Shown: positions 25,640 to 33,043, numbered from the stretch's first letter. The stretch is DNA of 64,000 nucleotides from CAYRWR01 sp964428015 (GCA_964428015.1 CAYRWR010000009.1:30779-94778), one strand, 5' to 3'. The notes: generated by a model not told the origin, from the letters alone. Translations and numbers: made by a program.

Positions 25640-27481
25640 ATGAAAAAGTTGTTTTTATTATTGCAAGTGTTAGCTCTGGGAGCATTCATCACCATGAGCG
25701 GCTGTACATCCATTGCCCCGGATTCCGGATCGCAATTCTTCATCGTGATTTTTAACAGCCAGGGGGCAACTCTGGAGGCCAATCCTATTTTAAAAGTTGT
25801 GAGATATCCCTCAACCACTGTAGGCAGCCTACCTGTGGAGCCGTTAAAGATCGGATACAGCTTCGCGGGCTGGTACACTGAGACCAACGGCGGAGGCACT
25901 GCCTTTATGGCCAATACAATAGTGGAATCCGATATAACGGTTTTCGCCTACTGGAGCCTCAATCCAGTGTACACGGTCAGTTATGACAGCGCAGGGGGCA
26001 CTCCGGTGGGAGAACAGTATGTAACCCTGCCTGCCACCACTGTGGGCACTCTACCGGCTGCCCCTACCCGGACAGGCTATGCTTTCGGGGGGTGGTACAC
26101 CTCCACCAACGGGGGAGGTTCACAGTTTACAGCTTCTACGACCGTAACCAGCAATATCACAGTTTATGCCAAATGGAACAGCTATTCCTACACTGTGACC
26201 TTTGACGGACAGGGGGCTACCACGGCACCGGTCCCGGCCAGTAAGGTAGTGTCCACTCCGGAAACCACTATAGATACACTACCTGCCCCGCCTATCCGGA
26301 CAGGCTATATCTTCGGAGGTTGGTACACCGCTACCAATGGTGGAGGTTCACAGTTTACCGCTGCTACTACTGTCACCGACAATATCACGGTTTATGCCAA
26401 ATGGAACAGCTATTCCTACACTGTGACCTTTGACGGTCAGGGAGCTACCACAGCAGCCAATCCCTCCAGCAGTGCGGTGATATCGCCAGCTACCACGATA
26501 GGAACACTACCTATCCCACCCCTCAAGACGGGATATAACTTCAGCGGCTGGTATACTGCCACCAATGGAGGAGGGTTTGCCGTCACCTCGGGTACTTCTG
26601 TGACTAACCCTATCACCGTCTATGCCCACTGGATAGCCGCGGGCTCGACCTGGACGGCACGGGCCCTGCCCAGCTCAGCTAACTGGCGATCTGTAACTTA
26701 CGGAAATGGTGTATTTGTAGCTGTAGCATATGGTAGTTCTTCTGCAGCAACATCACCGGACGGCATCACCTGGACGGCACGCACCCTGCCCAGTTCAGCC
26801 AACTGGCGATCTGTAACTTACGGAAATGGAGTATTTGTAGCTGTAGCTTATGGAAGTTCAACAGCAGCTACATCGACTAACGGAATTACCTGGACTTCAC
26901 GAACCTTACCCAGTACTGCCAATTGGTCTGCTGTTACCTATGGTAACGGGTTATTTGTTACAGTTGCACAAGCCAGTACCTCTGCAGCAACATCCCCCGA
27001 TGGTATTACCTGGACGGCACGCACCCTGCCCAGTTCTTCGCAATGGCTTGGGATTACATATGGTAATGGTATTTTTGTGACAGTTGCTTCAGCTCTTTCT
27101 TTTTCATATACTTCGACGAATGGAATATCCTGGACAGCACATACACTCCCTGTTGGAGCAGGCTGGTATTCAGTTGCCTATGGCGATTCAGGTTTTGTAA
27201 CAGTTGCCGCAGCTAACAATTCCTGTGCATCTTCACCGGATAGCGTTACCTGGACAGCGCGTTCTCTGCCCAGTACTGCTAGCTGGCAATCAGTCGCTTT
27301 TGGCAATGGGGTATATGTGACATTGGCTTATGGTAGTTCCTCTGCAGCCACATCAACAAACGGAATAACCTGGACGGCGAGAACACTGCCCGCTACAGCC
27401 AACTGGTCTTCTGTGGCTTATGGAGGCGGTAAATTTGTGGCTGTCAGTTACGGCAGTACCAACGCGGCAACCTCACCCTAG
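25640..27481 (+). CDS. Surface lipoprotein with four InlB-type repeats and a predicted seven-bladed propeller
   Basis: A 613-residue protein with a lipoprotein signal (ALGAFITMSGC, Cys22) and AAGGAG five bases before the ATG. Residues about 33-331 hold four Listeria-Bacteroides (Flg_new/InlB B) repeats of about 74 residues, each with GYxFxGWYT-TNGGG and ITVYAKW near its end. Residues about 336-613 are seven consecutive 39-40-residue units of the form TWTARTLPSSANWxSVTYGN, then GVFVAVAYGSSxAATSPDGI. SPDGITW resembles an Asp-box turn. The last unit ends at the stop codon, as expected for a closed propeller. No enzyme residues are seen. A role in adhesion or surface binding is inference. Confidence 0.75.
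   Translation: MKKLFLLLQVLALGAFITMSGCTSIAPDSGSQFFIVIFNSQGATLEANPILKVVRYPSTTVGSLPVEPLKIGYSFAGWYTETNGGGTAFMANTIVESDITVFAYWSLNPVYTVSYDSAGGTPVGEQYVTLPATTVGTLPAAPTRTGYAFGGWYTSTNGGGSQFTASTTVTSNITVYAKWNSYSYTVTFDGQGATTAPVPASKVVSTPETTIDTLPAPPIRTGYIFGGWYTATNGGGSQFTAATTVTDNITVYAKWNSYSYTVTFDGQGATTAANPSSSAVISPATTIGTLPIPPLKTGYNFSGWYTATNGGGFAVTSGTSVTNPITVYAHWIAAGSTWTARALPSSANWRSVTYGNGVFVAVAYGSSSAATSPDGITWTARTLPSSANWRSVTYGNGVFVAVAYGSSTAATSTNGITWTSRTLPSTANWSAVTYGNGLFVTVAQASTSAATSPDGITWTARTLPSSSQWLGITYGNGIFVTVASALSFSYTSTNGISWTAHTLPVGAGWYSVAYGDSGFVTVAAANNSCASSPDSVTWTARSLPSTASWQSVAFGNGVYVTLAYGSSSAATSTNGITWTARTLPATANWSSVAYGGGKFVAVSYGSTNAATSP
25736..26634 (+). repeat. Four tandem repeats encoding InlB-type (Flg_new) domains
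   Basis: Units of about 220 bases. Units 2, 3 and 4 are closely similar at DNA level around the WNSYSYTVTFDGQGATT boundary and the WYTATNGGG block, pointing to recent duplication inside the gene. Confidence 0.75.
26645..27478 (+). repeat. Seven tandem 120-base repeats encoding propeller blades
   Basis: Seven units of 117-120 bases. Units 1 and 2 are almost identical for long stretches (for example AACTGGCGATCTGTAACTTA in both), while units 4 and 5 have diverged most, so the array is still exchanging sequence. Confidence 0.8.
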
Positions 27482-27487
27482 GATAGA

Positions 27488-27510
27488 GGGGCCGGAAACC
27501 GGCCCCTTTC
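27488..27510 (+). terminator. GC-rich hairpin after the repeat lipoprotein gene
   Basis: GGGGCCGG (27488-27495), loop AAA, CCGGCCCC (27499-27506), then TTTC. The T-tract is short, so termination may be partial. Confidence 0.6.
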
Positions 27511-27534
27511 AGGTAAATTGTAAAAACCAAAATA

Positions 27535-28371
27535 TCAGGACTGTGACGCTCTCAGGCTGGAGATGTAGACTGCTCCAGCCAGGAGGGGAGCGTCCTCCAG
27601 TCTCTCCCAGCGCACATTGTGCCCTGATTCCAGTAGAGTGAGCTCCAGGTGGCACATAGCTATACCCATATCCAGTCTCTGCATCTCAAAACCCAGCACT
27701 CTGCCATAACCCGGCGTGGGCTGGAGATAGAGGTGAGCGGTATCGCCCTGCAGCATCACTCTCCAGGGCTGTTTGTTGGAAGCGGAAGGGGATAGCCGCA
27801 GCATTTCCAGGGCCTCGTCCCAGAAACCATTCTCTCCTCTAATGAGAGGTTGTCCGCTGTCAGCCTGACTGAACAAAGTCTCCCAGGGCAGGCGATGATC
27901 ACCTCTGACTACCTGACGAATGAGACGCTCCGACAGGCGCTGTGCCTGGGGATAGCCCACAGGGGTAACCGCGGGTATAATATGCCCCGGGGGTAATGTT
28001 AAAGAACGGGTGATCTTTTGTCTCTGAAAGGTCCCGCCCAGCCAGCAGGTGCCTATTCCCTTCATAGTAAGAAATAAAATGAGTTTTTCCAGAATATAGC
28101 CCAGGTCGACCAGAGAACTCTCCTCGGGCTCGCAGGAACCGGCTAAATATCCCTGGGCCTGACTGATGAATCCATAGGTACCCACTCTCCCGATCCCACT
28201 CAGACCACTAAGGGGGAGGTAATGGAGGCCGGTACGGCTGTGAAATGGCCCCTCCAGATGCTGACGACTGGCCAGGTAATGACTAATGGACTCCAGGTCG
28301 GCTGGGTTTAAGGGCCTGTCCTGAAAGGTCCTCACACTCCTTCTATGCCGTATTGCTTCCATTATATTCAT
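27535..28371 (-). CDS. Nitroreductase-family protein (TM1586 type)
   Basis: A 278-residue flavoenzyme-like protein. It begins MEAIRHRRSVRTFQDRPLNP, the classic nitroreductase FMN-contact arginine motif, has DLGYILEKLILFLTMKGIGT with the CWLGG that follows, and a second half with SASNKQPWRVML. This doubled half-domain organisation fits the putative TM-nitroreductase family, in which one chain holds both halves. Its ATG overlaps the stop of the upstream gene (ATGA), so the two are translationally coupled. The substrate is unknown. Confidence 0.8.
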   Translation of the reverse strand: MNIMEAIRHRRSVRTFQDRPLNPADLESISHYLASRQHLEGPFHSRTGLHYLPLSGLSGIGRVGTYGFISQAQGYLAGSCEPEESSLVDLGYILEKLILFLTMKGIGTCWLGGTFQRQKITRSLTLPPGHIIPAVTPVGYPQAQRLSERLIRQVVRGDHRLPWETLFSQADSGQPLIRGENGFWDEALEMLRLSPSASNKQPWRVMLQGDTAHLYLQPTPGYGRVLGFEMQRLDMGIAMCHLELTLLESGHNVRWERLEDAPLLAGAVYISSLRASQS

Positions 28372-28904
28372 GATTCACCTTGCTCCTTGGTCTGTCCGGA
28401 TTTTTGATGAAACATAAATGACCGCACCATTTTCAGGAAAACCGGGCGGTATTGCCGTAAAGAACGGGGGTCAGCAGCGTGAAGTCTGAGCTGAAGGATG
28501 GAATCCGGGAGACCTATCATACAGGTCAGATCTGAAGTACCGTCACTATAAGTATAGCACAGCATTGTACCCTCCCCGGACAGGCCGGCTTGACGTAATA
28601 CCGAAGCATAGGGGAACTTTTTCTGCTCTACTCCGGTATCCTGGCCCATGACCTGTCTAACCATCAGAATATTGGTGGCTACCCAAACAGAAAAACTCTG
28701 TCCCTCCAGGGGAGTAATATAAGTCATGATCTGATTGCCGTTCTTGACCAGGCTGAGATCCAGCTGCAGGGAGTCCTGCTGCTCCCATTGGGAAGGTGCT
28801 ATAAGACTGTATTGCCCTCCATCCAGGTTATATTCCACTTTCCCGGCAAAGGAAAGTACCCGGGAAAACAACAGTATAATAAATACAAGATACGGTTTTT
28901 TCAT
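28368..28904 (-). CDS. Exported protein of unknown function
   Basis: A 178-residue protein with a signal peptide (MKKPYLVFIILLFSRVLSFAG). The mature part is a mixed beta domain (YNLDGGQYSLIAPSQWEQQ, GNQIMTYITPLEGQSFSVWV, DGTSDLTCMIGLPDSILQLR) ending in a charged tail. It resembles small periplasmic proteins with an SPS-like or PsbP-like fold, but I see no diagnostic motif. It is the first gene of a two-gene operon with the nitroreductase. Confidence 0.6.
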   Translation of the reverse strand: MKKPYLVFIILLFSRVLSFAGKVEYNLDGGQYSLIAPSQWEQQDSLQLDLSLVKNGNQIMTYITPLEGQSFSVWVATNILMVRQVMGQDTGVEQKKFPYASVLRQAGLSGEGTMLCYTYSDGTSDLTCMIGLPDSILQLRLHAADPRSLRQYRPVFLKMVRSFMFHQKSGQTKEQGES

Positions 28905-28935
28905 ATTTCTGACTCCGGTTTATTAATCTGGTTTT

Positions 28936-28963
28936 ATTATAAAGCAGAATAGAGATTAAGCAA
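28936..28963 (-). promoter_or_regulatory. Promoter of the 28904-27535 operon
   Basis: Minus strand TTGCTT (28958-28963), 16 bases, perfect TATAAT (28936-28941), 32 bases before the start codon. Confidence 0.6.
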
Positions 28964-28968
28964 GCTGA

Positions 28969-29174
28969 CCAGCGGGTGAAAGTGCGGAGCATTAACAGCA
29001 ACGGCATGAGCACTCAGAGAAAATGTCTCAGCAGAAACTCCCGGTCAACCCTGCACCCATGGGAGGAGGCGCAAGCCCCTACCGCCGCCCCCCCCATGAC
29101 TGTGTGGGAAGTATCAGCGCGGTCCCTGACCAGGGCCGCCCCCACTCCAGCCGCTGGATTAAATTTTTGTTTTT
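28969..29174 (+). ncRNA. Second structured RNA candidate, class not identified
   Basis: This fills the 379-base intergenic region between divergent genes. It is clearly more GC-rich than its AT-rich flanks. CCAGCGG (28969-28975) pairs perfectly with CCGCTGG (29151-29157) 175 bases away, and GGAG near 28986 can pair with CTCC near 29146. Inside are a GAGA-AAATG-TCTC hairpin, a GNRA-capped hairpin (GGC GCAA GCC with flanking AGG/CCT) and a strong hairpin with GCGG-T-CCC/GGGCCGC arms near 29119-29139. A T-rich tract follows (29163-29174). Frames crossing it have no ribosome-binding site. The strand is inferred from the T-tract. No known RNA family recognised; RNase P and SRP cores are absent. 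Confidence 0.45.
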
Positions 29175-29212
29175 ACCCTGTATGAAAATAGAAATATTCA
29201 CATCTGGTCTGC

Positions 29213-29241
29213 TTGACTTTCGTGCTTTTCGAGGGTAAAAT
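29213..29241 (+). promoter_or_regulatory. Promoter of the 29284-31446 operon
   Basis: TTGACT (29213-29218), 17 bases, TAAAAT (29236-29241), 42 bases before the start codon. It lies downstream of the structured segment, so that segment is not this gene's leader. Confidence 0.75.
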
Positions 29242-29283
29242 AGCCATAGGGAAATATTATTTCATTTATTTAAGGAAGGAACC

Positions 29284-30162
29284 ATGAAAGCCATAAAGAA
29301 GCTCGTTTTATTTTTTATCATCAGCCTGACCCCGGTTGCCCTGCACGCCGGATTTATCAACTGGATTTATGTAGGATTCGGCTATCTGGGCAACGGAATC
29401 GTGGGAGGAAGCTCGCTTACCATATACGATCTGATACTGGGGACAGGGCAAATGTTCCCCATCGGCAAATTCACCATCTATTCTGCTGAAAATTTAAATT
29501 ACGTGATGAGCCCTGCTATGGGCAATGTGGGCTACGGTGTCAATGCCAATCTGGACCTGGCCTACAAGATCATCGGGGAAAGTTATGCCAAGAAAGGCTT
29601 TGAAATGGAAGTTTTCCTGGGAGGGTTCGCGGAATTTGATATCAGTCTGTTACCCTTTGATATTTATTATGCCTACGGCCCGGAACTGGGTATGAACTTC
29701 CAGTTCTGGTTTACACCGGGATTCGGCCTGAATCTGCAGGCTAAATGCGGTTATAATGTCAGCGGTTGGGGTGATCCCTTCTTTCCCAGCGGGGGCCTGG
29801 CTATGATGTGGCGCCGGGTGGATGAATCCAAGCTGGCCTTTGCCAAAGAGAAGAAAAAGGTGAAAACCTCCAGCCTCAATGCCGGTATCTACCAGAAAGA
29901 TGGTAATGTGATGTTTGTATATGAATCGCCCCGCACTGATATCAAATCTATAGCCTTGATCGGTGACTTCAACAACTGGAATACCGATGGTATTATGCTG
30001 CAGGAAGACGGTGGTGTGTGGAAGGTGGTGATCAAGCTGGATCCCGGCCTGTATCAGTATAAATATCTGATCAATGGCAAGGAACAGATTGTTGACCCTA
30101 AATCACCGGGCTATACTCCTGACGGTTTGGGTGGAAAGAACTCCTTCCTGGAAGTAGAATAA
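29284..30162 (+). CDS. Exported barrel-like protein with C-terminal AMPK/CBM48-type glycogen-binding domain
   Basis: A 292-residue protein with a signal peptide (MKAIKKLVLFFIISLTPVALHA). Residues about 24-180 are strand-rich with Gly/aromatic repeats (FINWIYVGFGYLGNGIVGGS, INFQFWF-like turns), compatible with a small outer-membrane barrel. After a lysine-rich linker, residues about 205-292 form an E-set carbohydrate-binding domain with SIALIGDFNNWNTDGIMLQE, GGVWKVVIKLDPGLYQYKYL and DPKSPGYTPDGLGGKN, the AMPK beta/isoamylase-N pattern. It is first in an operon with two rhodaneses and a lipoprotein. Whether it binds glucan is inference. Confidence 0.7.
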   Translation: MKAIKKLVLFFIISLTPVALHAGFINWIYVGFGYLGNGIVGGSSLTIYDLILGTGQMFPIGKFTIYSAENLNYVMSPAMGNVGYGVNANLDLAYKIIGESYAKKGFEMEVFLGGFAEFDISLLPFDIYYAYGPELGMNFQFWFTPGFGLNLQAKCGYNVSGWGDPFFPSGGLAMMWRRVDESKLAFAKEKKKVKTSSLNAGIYQKDGNVMFVYESPRTDIKSIALIGDFNNWNTDGIMLQEDGGVWKVVIKLDPGLYQYKYLINGKEQIVDPKSPGYTPDGLGGKNSFLEVE

Positions 30163-30169
30163 ACATAAT

Positions 30170-30568
30170 ATGAAAAAATTCGGAGTCATCTTTTTTGCGG
30201 GACTGGTTTTATTGCAGCTGTGCTGTCAAAGACAAACTCCCGCCTATCAGGATGTCACGCCACAGGAAGCAGCATCGCTTATCAGGAGTCTGGGTGCCCA
30301 TCTGACTATACTGGATATCAGGACAGCTGCTGAATTTGAGCGGGGGCATATCCCCGGCGCCATAAACCGGGATTTCTTTAGTGAAGATTTTCAGCAGAAT
30401 CTGGAAAAACTGGATAGAGATCAGCCCCTGCTGCTACATTGCCAGAGCGGGGGGCGCAGTCAAAAAGCCCTGATCCTGCTGCTGGATTTGGGTTTCAAGA
30501 AGATCTATCATCTGAATCAGGGATATTTGTCCTGGGAGGCAGCCGGGATGGCTGTAGAGCCCAGGTGA
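30170..30568 (+). CDS. Rhodanese-domain lipoprotein
   Basis: A 132-residue protein. The signal peptide ends in a lipobox (GLVLLQLC, Cys18), so it should be anchored on the periplasmic side. A single rhodanese domain follows, with ILDIRTAAEFERGHIPGAIN and the catalytic loop LLHCQSGGRSQKA (Cys91), then the closing HLNQGYLSWEAAGM. The intact Cys and the Gly/Arg-rich loop suggest an active persulfide carrier. It starts seven bases after the previous gene. Confidence 0.85.
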   Translation: MKKFGVIFFAGLVLLQLCCQRQTPAYQDVTPQEAASLIRSLGAHLTILDIRTAAEFERGHIPGAINRDFFSEDFQQNLEKLDRDQPLLLHCQSGGRSQKALILLLDLGFKKIYHLNQGYLSWEAAGMAVEPR

Positions 30569-30575
30569 GGCTGTC

Positions 30576-30905
30576 ATGATACAGGAATGCGGGCCGGAGG
30601 AATTCCGGGAACTCATCATTCAACATCTGTCAGGTAATCAGGCTGTACTGCTGGATGTACGCAGTATGCAGGAATTTAAATTCGGTCATATACAGGGAGC
30701 GATCAGTCTCCCGGCTGGAGCGCCTGACCTGCAAAAAAAAATCGACTCCTATGATAAAAATCTTATCTATCTGGTTTATTGCCACTCCGGTGTTCATAGT
30801 AAAAGGATCATCTCCTATATGGAAAACACGGGGTTCAAAAAAATCTTTCACCTGACCCAGGGACTGGCCGGCTGGACACGGGCTGGGCTGGAAGTGGAGA
30901 TATAA
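30576..30905 (+). CDS. Cytoplasmic rhodanese-domain protein
   Basis: A 109-residue single rhodanese domain without a signal peptide. It shows VLLDVRSMQEFKFGHIQGAI and the active-site loop YCHSGVHSKR (Cys69), ending HLTQGLAGWTRAGLEVEI. GTGAGG precedes the ATG, seven bases after the upstream stop. It is a paralogue of the preceding lipoprotein, so the operon encodes one periplasmic and one cytoplasmic rhodanese. Confidence 0.85.
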   Translation: MIQECGPEEFRELIIQHLSGNQAVLLDVRSMQEFKFGHIQGAISLPAGAPDLQKKIDSYDKNLIYLVYCHSGVHSKRIISYMENTGFKKIFHLTQGLAGWTRAGLEVEI

Positions 30906-30906
30906 G

Positions 30907-31446
30907 CTGAAACATTTCAGAAATTGGTTTATATGGCTGGCTGTATTTTTGATACTGTCCTGTATGAAAAAACCGGAAACTCCGCCGGAAGTTCATCCTG
31001 ACTGGGCTGCACTACAACAGGCTGGCCTGGGAGTCTATCTAGCTTACCCCACCCCGCTGATACTGGTCAAGCTACTGGAACGGGGCTGCACACCGGCAGC
31101 TTATGTACCCGGGAGGGAAGAATACCTGCTGGAAGGAGGAGAATTTCCTCTGATGGCAGTGATACTGCCGGGTAATCCACCCCGACCGGTAGTGGAATAT
31201 TCCTACTTCGCAGAAAAAAAACTCCACCAACTGACCCTGGATGTCTATGATATCTACCGCTGTGTGGATTCACCCCGCTACGCTGTGTTTGTGTACCGGG
31301 GCACCAACAGCAGCCTGTCTATTCACAGCGAAGGCCAGCCGGACTGTACAGTGAGACTGGCTGATTTTAATACTGAACTGGAGAGGTTAAAAGAAAACTC
31401 CCAGGCAAGCTGGGAGCAATTGTATATCCGGGAGTATTTTAATTAA
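30907..31446 (+). CDS. Lipoprotein of unknown function, probable CTG start
   Basis: Reading upstream of the first TTG gives an in-frame signal peptide: a CTG at 30907 followed by KHFRNWFIWLAVFLILSC, with lipobox LILSC (Cys19). GGAG lies seven bases before the CTG, and the CTG begins one base after the preceding stop. No ATG, GTG or TTG precedes the hydrophobic segment, so a CTG start gives the only complete lipoprotein (179 residues). The mature part (AYPTPLILVKLLERGCTPAA, GNPPRPVVEYSYFAEKKLHQ) matches no family I know. Starting at TTG (30949) would delete the signal. Confidence 0.6.
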   Translation: MKHFRNWFIWLAVFLILSCMKKPETPPEVHPDWAALQQAGLGVYLAYPTPLILVKLLERGCTPAAYVPGREEYLLEGGEFPLMAVILPGNPPRPVVEYSYFAEKKLHQLTLDVYDIYRCVDSPRYAVFVYRGTNSSLSIHSEGQPDCTVRLADFNTELERLKENSQASWEQLYIREYFN

Positions 31447-31462
31447 AAATGAATGAAAAGTT

Positions 31463-31789
31463 TTAAGTACCGGTTTGGGTATTTTTTATCACCCATTCCA
31501 GGTAAGGCTGGTAGCCCTGTACTACAGGAAGCGCCATGATCTCAGGGATTTCATAGGGATGAGATTCTTTGATACTTTTTTCCAACTGGGGGTAACATGC
31601 CCGGGTGGTCTTGATCAGTAGCAGGTATTCCGCAGCTGACTCCTGCCTCTCCTGCCATAAATAGACACTCTTGAGCGGACCCAAGATCTGCACACAGGCT
31701 CCCAGACCCTGTGACACCACCATTTCCGCCAGTCTGGAGGCAAGCGCTTCATCCGGTACCGTGACATGTACTTCCAGTAGCTCTTCCAT
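31463..31789 (-). CDS. cutA: CutA1-type divalent-cation tolerance protein
   Basis: A 108-residue trimeric ferredoxin-like-fold protein linked to copper and other metal tolerance; its molecular role is unclear in all bacteria. The signatures are VTVPDEALASRLAEMVVSQG, GACVQILGPLKSVYLWQ and HPYEIPEIMALPVVQGYQPY with the final WV. Its start overlaps the upstream stop by one base (TAATG), so it is coupled to the lipoprotein pair. Confidence 0.93.
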   Translation of the reverse strand: MEELLEVHVTVPDEALASRLAEMVVSQGLGACVQILGPLKSVYLWQERQESAAEYLLLIKTTRACYPQLEKSIKESHPYEIPEIMALPVVQGYQPYLEWVIKNTQTGT

Positions 31790-32355
31790 TATTGAGACGC
31801 GCCAATTTTGTTAATAAGCGGGGCAAAGTCATGTACAATCAGCATATTGCTGTACAGTATAAATTCATTTTCCAGACTAGCCTGACGGTAGATAAGTACA
31901 TTGGTGTCGGGTGTACCGGCCACACTTTTTGCCAACTCGGATAGGTCTTCTTTCTTTTTTAACAGGCTGCGGTAGGTCTCTGACATAACTTTAGTGTAAT
32001 TGGTTTCCATACGGTACACATAAGTCAGTGCCTGAAAAACATTGAAACTTACCAGCATGTATTGCTCCATGTTGGTCAGAGTCTGATTAAGAATACCGTT
32101 CTGGAAGGTCTTGTTTTGAGACAATTTTCTGAGGTAGTCTCCATAGACCTGGTCCTCGCTGCGATTGGTATTAATCTGCTTTTTTAACTCAGCGGAAAGG
32201 CGTAGAAATAAAGGCAGGGTTTCCACAAAATTGCTGACCTGAGTAACCTGCAGGGGGATCATTTGGTTGTAATATTTGATCTCTTCCTGTTTTTTTGCAC
32301 ACGCGCCCAGTATAGTTAGAACCAGTATCCAACTTAGATGGTGTAGTTGTTTCAT
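31789..32355 (-). CDS. Lipoprotein of unknown function, paralogue of the next gene
   Basis: A 188-residue protein with a lipobox (VLTILGAC, Cys19). The mature part is helical with a conserved-looking core around FVETLPLFLRLSAELKKQIN and QNGILNQTLTNMEQYMLVSF. The same architecture (Pro-containing helix, then an AILSQ/GILNQ helix and a long coiled C terminus) occurs in the upstream gene. The start overlaps the upstream stop (ATGA). Function unknown. Confidence 0.7.
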   Translation of the reverse strand: MKQLHHLSWILVLTILGACAKKQEEIKYYNQMIPLQVTQVSNFVETLPLFLRLSAELKKQINTNRSEDQVYGDYLRKLSQNKTFQNGILNQTLTNMEQYMLVSFNVFQALTYVYRMETNYTKVMSETYRSLLKKKEDLSELAKSVAGTPDTNVLIYRQASLENEFILYSNMLIVHDFAPLINKIGASQ

Positions 32356-32924
32356 TGATCATTCCCCTCCATGGCTTTATCTATCTTTTCCAGATTTTTC
32401 TGAAGGAAAAAGACATTGTTATATAATTTTTTTCTGTTTTCCAGACTGGCTTTTTTTTCTTTGAACAAATCCTTTTCAATACCCTGCATTTCAGTTTTCT
32501 CCAGCTCCCTTACCTCTTCCGTCTCTCTCATTAGACTCTTTTTAAAATCATCCATCTTTTTTTGGAAGTCATCGGGGTCGCGGGGTAGATAATCCAAACC
32601 CAGGGTGATGCTGACATATATATCCAGAAAGGACAGCATGTCGTCAAAGCCCTGTGACAAAATAACTGCCTGCATGGCTTTATCCGTAATAAGTTTCTGG
32701 AAGTATTTTTCATTGTAATCCGGAGCATCTACCTGTTCGGGGCGAAGTGAGAGTTGATAATCCTGACTGAATCTGATAATGTCAGGCAGGACTTTTATAA
32801 ATTTATCCAGGGCAGCATCATCCAGATAGACAATATCTCTTCCGGTAAGTGGCGGAGTTTTGGCGGTGCACCCCCAAAAAACTGTCGTTAAAAATAAAAC
32901 TGTCGACAAGATTTTCTGTTTCAT
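32352..32924 (-). CDS. Lipoprotein of unknown function, paralogue of the previous gene
   Basis: The ATG at 32924 has GGGAGG upstream and gives a lipoprotein signal (VLFLTTVFWGC); a longer frame is rejected. The 190-residue product is helical: LDKFIKVLPDIIRFSQDYQL, DKAMQAVILSQGFDDMLSFL, then a long charged coiled-coil (about 110-185). Local similarity in order and spacing to the downstream lipoprotein suggests tandem duplication. First gene of the operon ending with cutA. Confidence 0.7.
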   Translation of the reverse strand: MKQKILSTVLFLTTVFWGCTAKTPPLTGRDIVYLDDAALDKFIKVLPDIIRFSQDYQLSLRPEQVDAPDYNEKYFQKLITDKAMQAVILSQGFDDMLSFLDIYVSITLGLDYLPRDPDDFQKKMDDFKKSLMRETEEVRELEKTEMQGIEKDLFKEKKASLENRKKLYNNVFFLQKNLEKIDKAMEGNDQ

Positions 32925-33014
32925 TTTCCCTCCCGATCTGGCATAGTTTATCATATTCCCCTAAAAATGAAAAGCCTGAACGGAGTTTTCATTCAGATAA
33001 AAACACCCTTTTAC

Positions 33015-33043
33015 TTGACTTTTTTTCTTCCATACAATATCCT
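33015..33043 (+). promoter_or_regulatory. Promoter of the DtxR-family regulator
   Basis: TTGACT (33015-33020), 17 bases, TATCCT (33038-33043). Just downstream, GTTA-8-TAAC (33046-33061) is a weak inverted repeat in the position expected for an autoregulatory operator. Confidence 0.5.

Noticed and set aside
26645..27478. Possible minisatellite or mobile repeat
   Set aside because: The 120-base units keep frame and amino-acid pattern and end at the stop codon, so they are coding blades, not an inserted element.
28963..29157. RNase P RNA: the segment shares AAGCTGACCAG with the start of E. coli M1 RNA
   Set aside because: The match stops after about 11 bases; the conserved P4 and CR motifs (such as GAGGAAAGTCC) are absent and the element is far too short.
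28976..29238. Two overlapping plus-strand frames (69 and 71 codons) in the GC-rich intergenic segment
   Set aside because: No Shine-Dalgarno, mutually overlapping frames, Pro/Arg-rich low-information translation; RNA structure explains the composition better.
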